Source: Paenibacillus dokdonensis
Lineage (GTDB): Bacteria > Bacillota > Bacilli > Paenibacillales > Paenibacillaceae
Direction: 5' to 3'
DNA length: 64,000 bases
NCBI RefSeq assembly: GCF_004916975.1
Contig: NZ_STGQ01000003.1
Span: 638,501 to 702,500 of the forward strand
In this document: in pieces, positions 51,680 through 61,092 of the stretch
Layout: the number at the start of each line of letters is the position of its first letter
How positions within the stretch are numbered: the stretch's first letter is position 1
The notes under the pieces: model-generated
The model's input: only the letters and a program-made list of their open reading frames with translations
Databases searched by the model: none
What the model was told of the DNA's origin: nothing
Program-made: the position numbers and the translations under genes

Positions 51680-52291
51680 ATGAAAATTACTTGCGTTGAG
51701 TCGAATTATGCTCATATTGGTTATGTGTATCTCCAACCTCCATCCGGGAAAATCCCCCATCAAACCAACTGCACATTAAATCAATCCATGGATATTTCCC
51801 AGATCCAAATACCTTTTGATCAAAAACCGGAACTGGGAACCTTCCTCGACAACATGACAATGCTCCCGTATTCGTTTAGAAGCGGATATAAGCAAGCGAA
51901 ATTTGAAACTGAATATGGAGTCGATTTTGACAGTTCTGAATATATTACCAGATTTGAAGTCGGGCTGTCTCCAGCGCAATTTATTCAACTCATTGAGAGC
52001 CAGTCATACAGACTTTTCGAATCGGTTTGGCACAATCAAACCTGCCATATCTTCTTACTCGATGAGTTTGATTCGGTATTTTCTGAATTTAATGTGATTT
52101 GTCGCATGAACCGAAAGGAGGACGCCTATCTCATTATTCAATTCATTGAACCCGCGGCGCTCGGCGTAACCTTCCATCCTTCGGAAGAAAAGAATATTGC
52201 TTTAATCAAGGGACTCATCTCAGCGAACCCAGAGCTATATCCTCTGAGCTATTTGTTACAGCCTGACTTTGAGCTTATCGAAGATAAGTAA
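51680..52291 (+). CDS. unrecognised soluble protein, 203 residues
   Basis: The gene is well supported: AAGGAGG lies 5 bases before the ATG at 51680 and codon use is normal; an upstream in-frame ATG at 51605 has no such site. The product has no signal or membrane segment. It shows alternating beta/alpha sequence with FEVGLSPAQFIQLIESQSYR, LLDEFDSVFSEFNVICRM and LYPLSYLLQPDFEL. I do not recognise a family. It stands alone on the plus strand between the SLH fragment and the minus-strand defence genes, possibly as an accessory or immunity-type gene (speculative). Confidence 0.6.
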   Translation: MKITCVESNYAHIGYVYLQPPSGKIPHQTNCTLNQSMDISQIQIPFDQKPELGTFLDNMTMLPYSFRSGYKQAKFETEYGVDFDSSEYITRFEVGLSPAQFIQLIESQSYRLFESVWHNQTCHIFLLDEFDSVFSEFNVICRMNRKEDAYLIIQFIEPAALGVTFHPSEEKNIALIKGLISANPELYPLSYLLQPDFELIEDK

Positions 52292-52479
52292 CTTCTATAG
52301 ACGGCTAATCGATATATTCCTATGTGTCGCTGTTCATACGAGGAGCGTTTGATTGTGGCTTTAGCAAAACCTCATGATATTCCACAGGGATATGGCTCTA
52401 TACACAGAAATGGAACATTGATTACTAATTTTTCCACTTTACATTTTAAAATTAATAAGTACTTTCTAGCGGCAGAGGC

Positions 52480-53198
52480 CTACCTTTTGTTTTGCCTATG
52501 TTTTTGCCTTCCAACTAGCCGTAATTTATATTGATCTATATTCTTATCAATGTCACCTAGGTAAATATCCTCTATGTGATTAATTAATTGCAAAATCCGT
52601 TGTCTTTTTAAGGTTGTCAGATCATCTGTAATATGCTTAATTCCTGCCAATAAATACACAAGAAGAGCAAGTAAGACTAAATGAATAACTAATAAAAATA
52701 TTGCGGTTTTAACATCTGCGCTTTTAAATAGGATGATTTCAAACTGTGTCCACACAGGAAGAAACAGAACAATAAACAGGCCCGGTAAAAAGAAATTGTT
52801 GGCTTAGAATTCTCTGCTCGTTTAATAAGTTGATTGATCAAATTATTCAATTTCTTTTCGGTTACCAATTGTCTATCTGATAAGTATATTTCGATTTGAT
52901 TCTTAATATAGTTATGATATTGACCATCAGCGCTCCAGAGACTAGTTTTAACCTCAATTTTGTATTGATTATAAATTATATGTTTAGCCTTACGATTTAG
53001 TTGATTGGTAGCATATATTAATAGCAGAATTCCGGCAGAAGCAAACAACATATTCTTATATATAAGAGTTAAGCTAATTCCACCAATAAAAAGAAATAAT
53101 GACATCCAAAAAAGTAAATCCCATCCCTTCATATACTGAAAAACTAATTTTCTTGCGCTTAATTCTTTTGAAAAATAATCAATCAATTCATCAACCAT
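52480..53198 (-). pseudogene. four-span membrane protein with apparent -1 frameshift
   Basis: From the ATG at 53198 the frame encodes two spans (LLFWMSLFLFIGGISLTLIY, MLFASAGILLLIYATNQ) and a polar coil to about RAENSKPT. Then it drifts into a low-quality tail. The -1 frame instead continues sensibly: NFFLPGLFIVLFLPVWTQFE, AIFLLVIHLVLLALLVYLLA and a charged tail. That second frame has no ribosome site of its own and is closed by a TAA at 52804-52806, so the shift lies at 52757-52803, where an A5 run occurs. The restored protein has about 238 residues. Unknown function; third gene of the right-hand McrBC-like module. Confidence 0.65.
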
Positions 53199-53485
53199 AC
53201 ATTATCCCCCTTACTACCATTTATAAAATCTGAATACTTTCTATAACTCTTGTGGTAGTTCTTAATCGAAACCAAATTCAAAAGACGTTCAATCGTAAGA
53301 TGATTCCTCAATTCACATTCAGAGTTTTCATTCACAAACACGCCATTCAGCCAACTGCCCCATGCTTAGGAACGGAACGGACTTGAGATGCAATTATATC
53401 TCTTCAGCGTTTCGCCCCTTTCGGGGATATCGAAGAAACCTACACTAGAGATTTTCAGGTGATTTATATCGCCCCTATCACGATT

Positions 53486-55909
53486 CTAAAAATTCGTTTC
53501 TCCCGTTCCCCGTATCCCCACCACCCGCTTCGCCAAATCCACCTGCTCATGATCCAGCTCCACTTTAACAGCGCCCGCACGTCTTGTTTCCCGCCATTTG
53601 TGCAGATCCTCTTCCGTCTCCAATTTAAGCTCCGCTATCTCCGAAGCTCTATCAAAAATATACTTGGATGTATACAATGCCGTATAAATACCACGTCCTC
53701 CGGAGACGATCGGCTTATCCCGTTTCATCCATTTTTCTACGGTAAACTTCACGTATAGCTTCTCTTCCGTCCCCTTTCGTGCAGGGCGTTCCGTAATTTC
53801 TTTCCGCCGTAACACCTTCCAGTCCATGACGCGTCCATACCAATGGATTCCCGTTTCGCCAGCCTTGGCAAACTTCCCCTTGGATTGATACAGCGCGATG
53901 TATTCGATCTGCGTCAATATTTTATGATCCGATATATTCTCTAGCGGAATATGATAAAAGCCTTGCTGAAGGGTAACTTCAAGCTGGGATACTTCCCTTA
54001 GCGAACCTACCAACACATTTTTGCCGGACATTTGATTCTGGAAGTAAGCTTTCGTGCCTCGTGGTCTGGTCGAGCGCTCATACGCTTTTTCCGGACTATC
54101 CATAATAATCTCATCCAAGAAAGCCTCTATAAGCTCGGTCGATCCTGGCAGAAACGGAAATGCCCCCACATTCACAAGCTCAATGCTTTTATAAAAACGA
54201 TGCTCTCTGAACTTCTCCTCATCATGATAAGGGAACAGCACATAAGCGCCGAACATGCTTCGTTCTAGCTCTTGGCCCTGTCCATCCTCGTAAACAATCG
54301 CATCCCGGTACCGGTGCATCGTATTGATATCATCTTCCTCCGGACCTGGCTGCTTGTATTTAGCATAATAAGGAGTTCCCTCGTATGCGGGATTGATTCG
54401 ATATTTGGCATCAAAAATATACTTATATTCCACCGCAGCTTCATTCTTTTTCAATGTGAGCACATTATCTGGCTTCTGCCCAAGCGTCGCACTGCGATCG
54501 CCTCTAGGTAACGAGTTATAATACAGCGTAAAAACTTCCCCATTACCTGGGTTGCGGTATACCATTCGCGCCTTCTGAGATTTATCCAGCGTTACGAATA
54601 CACCCGTCCGATTCACCTTGATGATGTCTTGCTTAATCAGTTCATATTTGCGGCTGAGCAGGTCATGGATCTTTAAGAAACACCAATACTCATACAGCTG
54701 CGCCAAATCCTTCATGGAGAGACGGAACAAATCGCTCTGGATCGACAATCCCTTCATCAGCATCAAATAGTTACGATACACTTCCCGGTATCCCGGCGCC
54801 ATTTGCAATACTAATGATACGGACAGCTGCTTCATCTCGCCTACGTTCAGAAAATCCAATCGCAGCAGCCGCTGCAGCTGTGTTTGCATATAGTTCAACC
54901 GCTTCAGGAGAAGCGGGTCTTGCATGCGATTTTTGTCCAATAGCTTGGCTTTCAGCTGATTGAGCTTCGTAGACACACGCTGCAACACCCACCGTACAAA
55001 ACGATTTTCCAGCGTATCATGCTGAATGCGCCGTTTCGTTTCTAAAACATGGCTTGGCGATAACGTTTGCCCATTCGCATGAATGAATCCAGCCTTCTCG
55101 TCCGGAGCAAGCAAATGAGGTCTTTTCGTTAAGTAGGCAATATTCTCTTTCCCTGTCTTCTTAACACGCGCTGCCTCGACGACTCTCATTTCCTTTTCTA
55201 GCTTGTAATTGGGAGAGGACTTGATCCTCTCTACGGCCTGCACAAGCTGATCGAACACATGCTGCAAAATCGTAAAAAACTCCGTAAGACTCTGATTCCT
55301 TGTTTCCTTCAGGCCCGTTAGATGATAGGTTTTACGCAAAAAATCAAAAGACAAATTATAAATCTGCTGATTCACATCATTTAAAATCATCTGGTAATCT
55401 TGTTTGTAATCCATTTTGGATGGAAAAATCTCGAGCTGTAGCTGAAAAATAACATGTCCGTTCAATCTCAGCTCAAGATCCGTAAGTCCAACCTCATTCT
55501 GAAAATTCAATATACCGGATAAAATGGCCTGACCCAGCGGTTTAATAGATCCACGAAGATGGATATTTTCATGATGAAATGTGATCGGTAACGATTGCTT
55601 TTTCTCGATGACTAGTTCATAAGATTGCGTCTCAAAAAACAAAGGATAGCTTTTCTCACCCGTCTGCCATGAAACGAGTTTGCCTGATTCAGGTGAAAAC
55701 AAAGAGATCTTTTCAACAACGCATTCATTGGAAAGCGATGGGATATGTAGACTTGTATCGATCCAATCCCCCTCATTCGTCCGATGAAGCTGCATCGATT
55801 CCACCGTTGGGTGGTATGGCTTTCCCTGAATGTACAGGTTGAACAGGTTCGTTTCTATGCGCAATAGCTCCACGCTTTGATTAAGAGAGCCAGTATGAGG
55901 TAAATCCAT
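53486..55909 (-). CDS. McrC-like DUF2357 protein with PD-(D/E)XK nuclease
   Basis: An 807-residue protein pairing with the AAA motor upstream. The first part is a beta-rich DUF2357-like region. The middle is helical (LENRFVRWVLQRVSTKLNQL, then LAQLYEYWCFLKIHDLL, typical of this family). A restriction-endonuclease-like core has EAAVEYKYIFDAKYRINP at about residues 485-505 (D...AK). Its start overlaps the motor gene by 29 bases, with GGAGG 10 bases upstream, so the two are translated together. McrC-type partners couple nucleotide hydrolysis to cleavage of foreign nucleic acid. A fragment of a close paralogue is at 48439-48640. Confidence 0.82.
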   Translation of the reverse strand: MDLPHTGSLNQSVELLRIETNLFNLYIQGKPYHPTVESMQLHRTNEGDWIDTSLHIPSLSNECVVEKISLFSPESGKLVSWQTGEKSYPLFFETQSYELVIEKKQSLPITFHHENIHLRGSIKPLGQAILSGILNFQNEVGLTDLELRLNGHVIFQLQLEIFPSKMDYKQDYQMILNDVNQQIYNLSFDFLRKTYHLTGLKETRNQSLTEFFTILQHVFDQLVQAVERIKSSPNYKLEKEMRVVEAARVKKTGKENIAYLTKRPHLLAPDEKAGFIHANGQTLSPSHVLETKRRIQHDTLENRFVRWVLQRVSTKLNQLKAKLLDKNRMQDPLLLKRLNYMQTQLQRLLRLDFLNVGEMKQLSVSLVLQMAPGYREVYRNYLMLMKGLSIQSDLFRLSMKDLAQLYEYWCFLKIHDLLSRKYELIKQDIIKVNRTGVFVTLDKSQKARMVYRNPGNGEVFTLYYNSLPRGDRSATLGQKPDNVLTLKKNEAAVEYKYIFDAKYRINPAYEGTPYYAKYKQPGPEEDDINTMHRYRDAIVYEDGQGQELERSMFGAYVLFPYHDEEKFREHRFYKSIELVNVGAFPFLPGSTELIEAFLDEIIMDSPEKAYERSTRPRGTKAYFQNQMSGKNVLVGSLREVSQLEVTLQQGFYHIPLENISDHKILTQIEYIALYQSKGKFAKAGETGIHWYGRVMDWKVLRRKEITERPARKGTEEKLYVKFTVEKWMKRDKPIVSGGRGIYTALYTSKYIFDRASEIAELKLETEEDLHKWRETRRAGAVKVELDHEQVDLAKRVVGIRGTGETNF

Positions 55910-58106
55910 CTTCCTCTAACCTCCGTAGCATAAAGGCTATTTTACGAGCGCTTTGTGGATGCTTCGCCTTAGCTTCTTCCTGGTTATCGTTCCATTTGGC
56001 ATATAGCTCCGATGCGTCCTCCAGCAGCTCCACAACAGGTAAAGTTCTGCCCAATGCGCCTTGCATCAATTGCAAAAGAACCCGTTTCACGGACATACTA
56101 CTGCCTTGCACACGAGGAAGGATTTTCTGAAGCAACTGCAAATCAAACGCCTCGTCGTCCGTAAGCAACTCGAAACGCTTGTTATATACCATATAAAAAC
56201 AGATCGAATCCCTAATACGGAAACCGACGTGGGAATGAATCTCCTCAAGGATATGATTGATTCTCACCAATTTCTCGGTTGCCGAATGAACCAAATCGGT
56301 ATATTCCTGATACACGTCCACCAACTGCAAATAGTCACTTCGTAAAAAGTGGTTATGCACCGGCAGTATGGTTACCTTTTCGGAACTCGTAGAACTAGGA
56401 TATTGCTGTAGATCAATATAGTTAAACTCAATCGTGTTGGCGCGATCCAGCACCTTTTTGCTAAAAGGATGTGTCGTCTCGTCCATATTCACCGTTCCAA
56501 TGAGGTACACGTTATCTGGCAAGTACAAATCTCCATACAGAGATTGATCCTCGTCTCTTAAGGAATTCCGGTTAATCAGTTTGGAAGTGACGATGCGTTC
56601 CCCCTGCCATTCTTGCGTCTCGATGACACTCAGCAGATCACTGAAATAATACTCCACCCTGGCAAGGTTCATCTCATCCAGACATATAAAATATGGCTTA
56701 TGGTGGTTCTCTGGCTTAGAAGCTTCCGCCAACACCTCCGCCAAGCGTCCCGGACGAAAAGCACCGGACAGATCCTTGTACCCTAGCAAATCCGAAGGAT
56801 CGCTCCAATCTGGACGCACCGGGATTAGCGTAAACTGCCCGTTGTTCCCCGTCGCCCCAATCGCCTCAGCAAACAGCTTCACGAGCTTGGTTTTACCTGT
56901 ACCGGATACGCCTGCTAGGATAACGAAGGGTTTGGTTTTGAGTGAAAGATATAGGTTTTCGATTAAGCCTTTCGGGTAGTGAAATCCTTGGTGTTCAATA
57001 AAGGTTTGGATCTGCTGCACTTGCTCAGGGACGTTTAATGAACTCAAGAGCTCAGTCTCCTCTTTTTTCATATTAGAATTATGCTCGTCATGATTGTAGT
57101 TAAGAACATGCTCTACGTATAACTTGTAGTTCGACACGAAATTCTCTAAATCAGTCCATAGCTGTTCGTCATCTGGTAGAGAGTCTCTGTCGTAACGTAC
57201 ATAAGCCACTGTGGAGACCTGGTAGTCGCGCCCTAAGCCACTCGTGGTGAGGTGAATCTGGTCGTCTTTTTGCATGTTTTCGAGGGGAAGGAGGTTGCGG
57301 AGCTCATTTACCTTATCTACGAGATATTGGTATCCATCCTTCTTCCCTCGTTCTTTAGTTGGTAATGTGACCCCTTGAGCTAGGGTGAGATATACAGACT
57401 TCATATCCTCGGAAAACAAATACACGATGTATTCGCCTTGCTGCGTTGTTTCGGTTATACGCTTATCCATGATTGCAATCCACGGGATGTTCGCCCAATT
57501 GCCTTGACCGATTGAACCTTGAATTTTGTAGTGTTCATCCATAAAAGGAAGGGTTCTTAATTGTTCTGGAATTGTCTGTCTGAAAAGCATTCCTAGTGAA
57601 TGTCCGGCAAAAGATTCTGTTCTAGCAGTCAGGTAGTTGTTTAAAATCTCGGATAGAGAATCGTGTAATGAAAAAGCAGGTTGAATGCCAGCAGACTCTA
57701 GCTTTTGATTGTATTTCTGTAATTCAGTCTGGGCGTACTGCTCCAACTCTTCTAGCACATCCTCACTAAGTTTTTCGATTATCTCAGGTGTGAACGATAT
57801 GGTTTGATTCTCTTGGTTTACCTCAAGGATGGATGACAGTGCATCTATAGGTGTTTTAAGCAGGGACTTGGTCTGGACTAGCGTAAACTCATCCCAACTC
57901 ACAGCCTCGTTTTGCGGTGGGTTGTCGACTTTATGACCTTCGTTGGAGTTCTGCTGGTAATATGCTAAAAACCGCTCAGCAATGGTGCTAAGCGGGGCGT
58001 TAAAAGATTGGGTTTGATTGTGATATTCTAGTAGAGAAAGAATAAGGACCATTTTATAGGATTTTTGTTTGTTTCTAAATATGGTTGAAAGTTCATTGGG
58101 TAGCAT
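55881..58106 (-). CDS. McrB-like AAA+ motor with MrcB_N (DUF3578) domain
   Basis: A 741-residue protein. The N-terminal MrcB_N/DUF3578 domain is recognisable by YKIQGSIGQGNWANIPWIAI and YIVYLFSEDMKSVYLTLAQG (about 190-245). The motor has Walker A in LAGVSGTGKTKL (about 394), Walker B in FICLDEMNLARVEYYFSDLL (about 480) and the McrB-type sensor GTVNMDETTHPFSKKVLDRA (about 537). McrB motors use GTP; whether this one does is not readable. GGAGG lies 8 bases before the ATG. The membrane gene on its 5' side ends 41 bases away. Confidence 0.87.
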   Translation of the reverse strand: MLPNELSTIFRNKQKSYKMVLILSLLEYHNQTQSFNAPLSTIAERFLAYYQQNSNEGHKVDNPPQNEAVSWDEFTLVQTKSLLKTPIDALSSILEVNQENQTISFTPEIIEKLSEDVLEELEQYAQTELQKYNQKLESAGIQPAFSLHDSLSEILNNYLTARTESFAGHSLGMLFRQTIPEQLRTLPFMDEHYKIQGSIGQGNWANIPWIAIMDKRITETTQQGEYIVYLFSEDMKSVYLTLAQGVTLPTKERGKKDGYQYLVDKVNELRNLLPLENMQKDDQIHLTTSGLGRDYQVSTVAYVRYDRDSLPDDEQLWTDLENFVSNYKLYVEHVLNYNHDEHNSNMKKEETELLSSLNVPEQVQQIQTFIEHQGFHYPKGLIENLYLSLKTKPFVILAGVSGTGKTKLVKLFAEAIGATGNNGQFTLIPVRPDWSDPSDLLGYKDLSGAFRPGRLAEVLAEASKPENHHKPYFICLDEMNLARVEYYFSDLLSVIETQEWQGERIVTSKLINRNSLRDEDQSLYGDLYLPDNVYLIGTVNMDETTHPFSKKVLDRANTIEFNYIDLQQYPSSTSSEKVTILPVHNHFLRSDYLQLVDVYQEYTDLVHSATEKLVRINHILEEIHSHVGFRIRDSICFYMVYNKRFELLTDDEAFDLQLLQKILPRVQGSSMSVKRVLLQLMQGALGRTLPVVELLEDASELYAKWNDNQEEAKAKHPQSARKIAFMLRRLEEDGFTSYWLS

Positions 58107-58147
58107 TTTGAATTCCTCCGGGCTGAGTTTAGGTCTATCATGCTGGG

Positions 58148-58941
58148 TCAGTCAAAGGTTATAATTCCACCTTTTTTGCGTTTGTTTATTTTAATGATAA
58201 TTAATATACAAATGACTTGTATTGCAATCGCAACAAGCGAAAGACTTTTCATAAAAGTGATCACTGGAATAACTATAATAAGACCACTTGTAATCCATTT
58301 ATGTATTCCTTGCTTCAATAATTTTCTTTCTAATTTCAAGGAGATAATTGCAGATAACGTAGCGACACTTACGAACCAAGAGAATGAAGATGCAATGACA
58401 TTTACTTTATTGTACCAAACTTGCTGTTCTGTGAAATGAACATACGTGTAGCTAAAAAACCATATCGATAACCAAATAAATAATATTGGCTTGAGTGGAT
58501 CATATAACCTTGAAACGACAACCTCAAATTCAGTGCTATTTTCATACTTTGACACATTGCTTTTTCTTTCTCGAATTTTTTAAAATCTGTCTCCATCATG
58601 GCTAACATAGTACTTAAATACGCAGGGTCTGCCTTAATATAATAATCTCTTGCTACATTCCGCACATTTTGACTAAGTATTGGGTTATATTCTCCTAAAT
58701 TTCTCATTAAATTTATTTTTGAGGTGTTATTTTCTCTATCATGAAGCACTGCCGCAATCTGCGCTTGTAATTGACTGTAGGCCTTAATCTTCTCATTCAC
58801 TTGTGTAATTCTTGTCGCATTGTTCCGATTTATCATTTCTTTGAATTCTTTATACATCCAGATAGTTGTTGTTCCAAAGATAGTAATAATTAAGGACATC
58901 ATAGGATTGGCTCCTATTAGTTTGGATATTTCAGACCACAT
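58148..58941 (-). pseudogene. multi-span membrane protein with apparent -1 frameshift
   Basis: The first frame (from 58941) gives an N-terminal span (SLIITIFGTTTIWMYKEF) and a coil (VNEKIKAYSQLQAQIAAVL), up to about KKFEKEK, then loses quality. The -1 frame takes over with KYENSTEFEVVVSRLYDP and at least four spans (ILFIWLSIWFFSYTYVHF, VIASSFSWFVSVATLSAIIS, LIIVIPVITFMKSLSLVAI). The two frames overlap by 154 bases and the second has no ribosome site, so one gene of about 263 residues is likely. The shift lies at 58556-58581, among A6 and A5 runs. Function unknown; it is positioned behind the left-edge McrBC-like module. Confidence 0.65.
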
Positions 58942-59262
58942 TTAGCTCGCTCCTTGGAAATTTCAAGTTATCATTTTCCAAAAAAACTACAATAAGCATA
59001 AACTACCGCACCTCTTGTCGTTTTCTTTCAGTGAAGCTGCTCCAATTTCAGTGAATGGCTTACTATATCCAGGAGGGGATAAATGGAAGGACAATCATCC
59101 TAGTCCTTCCATTAAATCACCTGTAAAGAAAGTATATTACTATCCTATTCTTTATCTAGCTTACTGTAGCCGATCCATCCATCCCATTGAAGGTGTAAGC
59201 TTAATTTGACTGTCATCTTTTAATTATTTCAGAAATCGAATTCATACTAATACTTTCACTAA
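58942..59262. other. 320-base gap between McrBC-like module and membrane gene
   Basis: No gene with support is seen; a plus-strand frame at 59015-59209 lacks a ribosome site. A perfect hairpin lies at 59082-59113. A gap of similar size (287 bases) separates the other module from its membrane gene. Confidence 0.45.
59082..59113. repeat. perfect 11-bp inverted repeat
   Basis: AATGGAAGGAC pairs perfectly with GTCCTTCCATT over a 10-base loop. There is only a weak TTTAT on the minus strand, so it is a poor terminator and perhaps an operator or attenuator of the membrane gene. Confidence 0.55.
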
Positions 59263-61092
59263 TTATAGATGATCTAAAATATTATCCATAAAATTGATGA
59301 TTATACCCAGATGCTCATTTACTTCAGTATGATTTTGACCTGGGTTCATGGAAATAATTCGAAGCTTATCATCACTAAGAAAGAGATGATTTTTCCAGTC
59401 CTCACGTGCCTCCGCATACATAGCCCAAACTTCGCGAACCGGCCTAGGACTATGCATTTCACGAAAGTTTCTGCCTTTCTCTTCACCATATAAGAACTTC
59501 GAGTTACTATCTCGCTTATAGGCAATTAATTGTTCCATCTCTCTCGGTCTAGCCATAGAATTTTGAAGAGAACTTCTCCAGAAATTGTTCATTGGCCGAT
59601 ATTTAAAATCTATTATTAAACTACCAACGTAAACATCCTTCTTGTAAAAATCCACTCGGGTGTCAGGTCGGTTATGTTTGCCCATATAAAGGGGGAGATT
59701 ATCTATATTTGTCTGATTACTGGCAAGTGGTAATACTCCATCGTAAACGTAGTGGATACGCATGTCATCTCTGATCATAATGACCTGTTCTCCACTTGGT
59801 AGATGAGGAATTAACAATGAATTATCCTGGGCAGACCGATTATAAAACCAGCCTGACTTCGGTTGAAAACCCATATGGATAAAAAGTTTCAATATATGAA
59901 TAAATCCCCACATTTCGTAAAGCTTATCCGTACGTTTCCATTGATAGGTTAACGAAGAGTCAATAAATATATCTATTTCTTCTTCTTTTAAATGACGATG
60001 CAACTGATACAAAGCCCTGTAGCGGGAATCAGATAGAAGATTGTGTGGTACATGTGTAAATGCCTTGTTCGTTATCTCCTGATACCATGGTGCATGCACA
60101 ATCATCTGGAATCCAATTCTCATTCGATGTACAAGTTGGCTGTATTCTTCTAAATAGGTTAATACCAGTTCTTTTTCGATTATTTCTCTACGAGTGCTTT
60201 CCTGAATTGATTTGTATTGCCCCAGTTTCTCTATATCTTGAACCAAGTTATTTTTATAAATTTCCAAAGAATCAACGAATTGATCCAATAATGTTAGAAC
60301 ATTACGGATAATAAACTTCACCCAGCGATTTTCTGGTAAATCATAATCTATTGCACTGAAAGGAGTAAGTAGCTGCCCCTCATGAAATGACCTTGTCTGG
60401 AGTGTCCTCACAGTAACTTGGTCAATTTGGCTTGCATGATTTTCCTTAGTCCATCGATAATCTTTTCGTATCCGATAATTAGCTTTCTTATATATATCGC
60501 TTAACGCTGCCATAACTGATGGATAGTGCTTCTTTATTGTCATAAACTGGCGTAAAAGCTGGGGAGGAAGTGCTCTCATAGAGTTGTCAGCTGCCGAGTA
60601 TACCTTCTTTACAAAATCAATTGCGAGCCCAGTTACTACCTCTTCCAAGTCTTTCTTCATTATTTCCAACTGGTCCTCTGTAACCTGTTTAGAATGAACA
60701 CAGAAAGGCAGAAAGTAGGTGAAACCTGTAGAAATAACTTTAGCTAAGTATTTACCCGGAATTAAAGGGTAGTAATCCTTTGCGTACAAATCTACTGGAT
60801 TAACAGAGGGACTTAGATATACTTCGCCGTCTTCGTCTACTTCTAATTTTTCATCAGATAGAGATTCTAATCCATACATATATAAACGGGCACTTTTGTC
60901 AGTGGCTTGAAATTGAATGCTAACAAATTTATTTTCGGTCAATTCAAACGATAACTTTTCTTCCAACACATCTTCATCCGTATAAAATAATTCGACTTTG
61001 TTATGCAAAGTACCATTATATAAAATAGAAATTTCTAATGAATCTAATCTTACAGCTACTTTTGATATTGTAGGATTATAATGTAAAACCAT
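59263..61092 (-). CDS. McrC-like DUF2357 protein with PD-(D/E)XK nuclease, second copy
   Basis: A 609-residue relative of the protein at 53486-55909, but shorter and clearly divergent. It shares the helical middle (ENRWVKFIIRNVLTLLDQF and LYEMWGFIHILKLFIHMGF correspond to the ENRFVRW and YEYWCFL segments). The nuclease core is DTRVDFYKKDVYVGSLIIDF followed by KYRP, at about residues 478-500, with a D...DFK active site. Its start overlaps the AAA gene by 17 bases. The strong AT-richness differs from the right-hand module, so the two modules were probably acquired separately rather than by recent duplication. Confidence 0.8.
   Translation of the reverse strand: MVLHYNPTISKVAVRLDSLEISILYNGTLHNKVELFYTDEDVLEEKLSFELTENKFVSIQFQATDKSARLYMYGLESLSDEKLEVDEDGEVYLSPSVNPVDLYAKDYYPLIPGKYLAKVISTGFTYFLPFCVHSKQVTEDQLEIMKKDLEEVVTGLAIDFVKKVYSAADNSMRALPPQLLRQFMTIKKHYPSVMAALSDIYKKANYRIRKDYRWTKENHASQIDQVTVRTLQTRSFHEGQLLTPFSAIDYDLPENRWVKFIIRNVLTLLDQFVDSLEIYKNNLVQDIEKLGQYKSIQESTRREIIEKELVLTYLEEYSQLVHRMRIGFQMIVHAPWYQEITNKAFTHVPHNLLSDSRYRALYQLHRHLKEEEIDIFIDSSLTYQWKRTDKLYEMWGFIHILKLFIHMGFQPKSGWFYNRSAQDNSLLIPHLPSGEQVIMIRDDMRIHYVYDGVLPLASNQTNIDNLPLYMGKHNRPDTRVDFYKKDVYVGSLIIDFKYRPMNNFWRSSLQNSMARPREMEQLIAYKRDSNSKFLYGEEKGRNFREMHSPRPVREVWAMYAEAREDWKNHLFLSDDKLRIISMNPGQNHTEVNEHLGIIINFMDNILDHL

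Noticed and set aside
52322..52534. A 70-codon plus-strand frame
   Set aside because: No ribosome site; it overlaps the end of the minus-strand membrane gene, which has coherent membrane spans.
58148..58555. Separate gene starting at a GTG inside the membrane gene
   Set aside because: No ribosome site and a 154-base overlap with the upstream frame; one frameshifted gene explains it better.
59015..59209. A 64-codon plus-strand frame
   Set aside because: No ribosome site and it spans a hairpin between two minus-strand genes.
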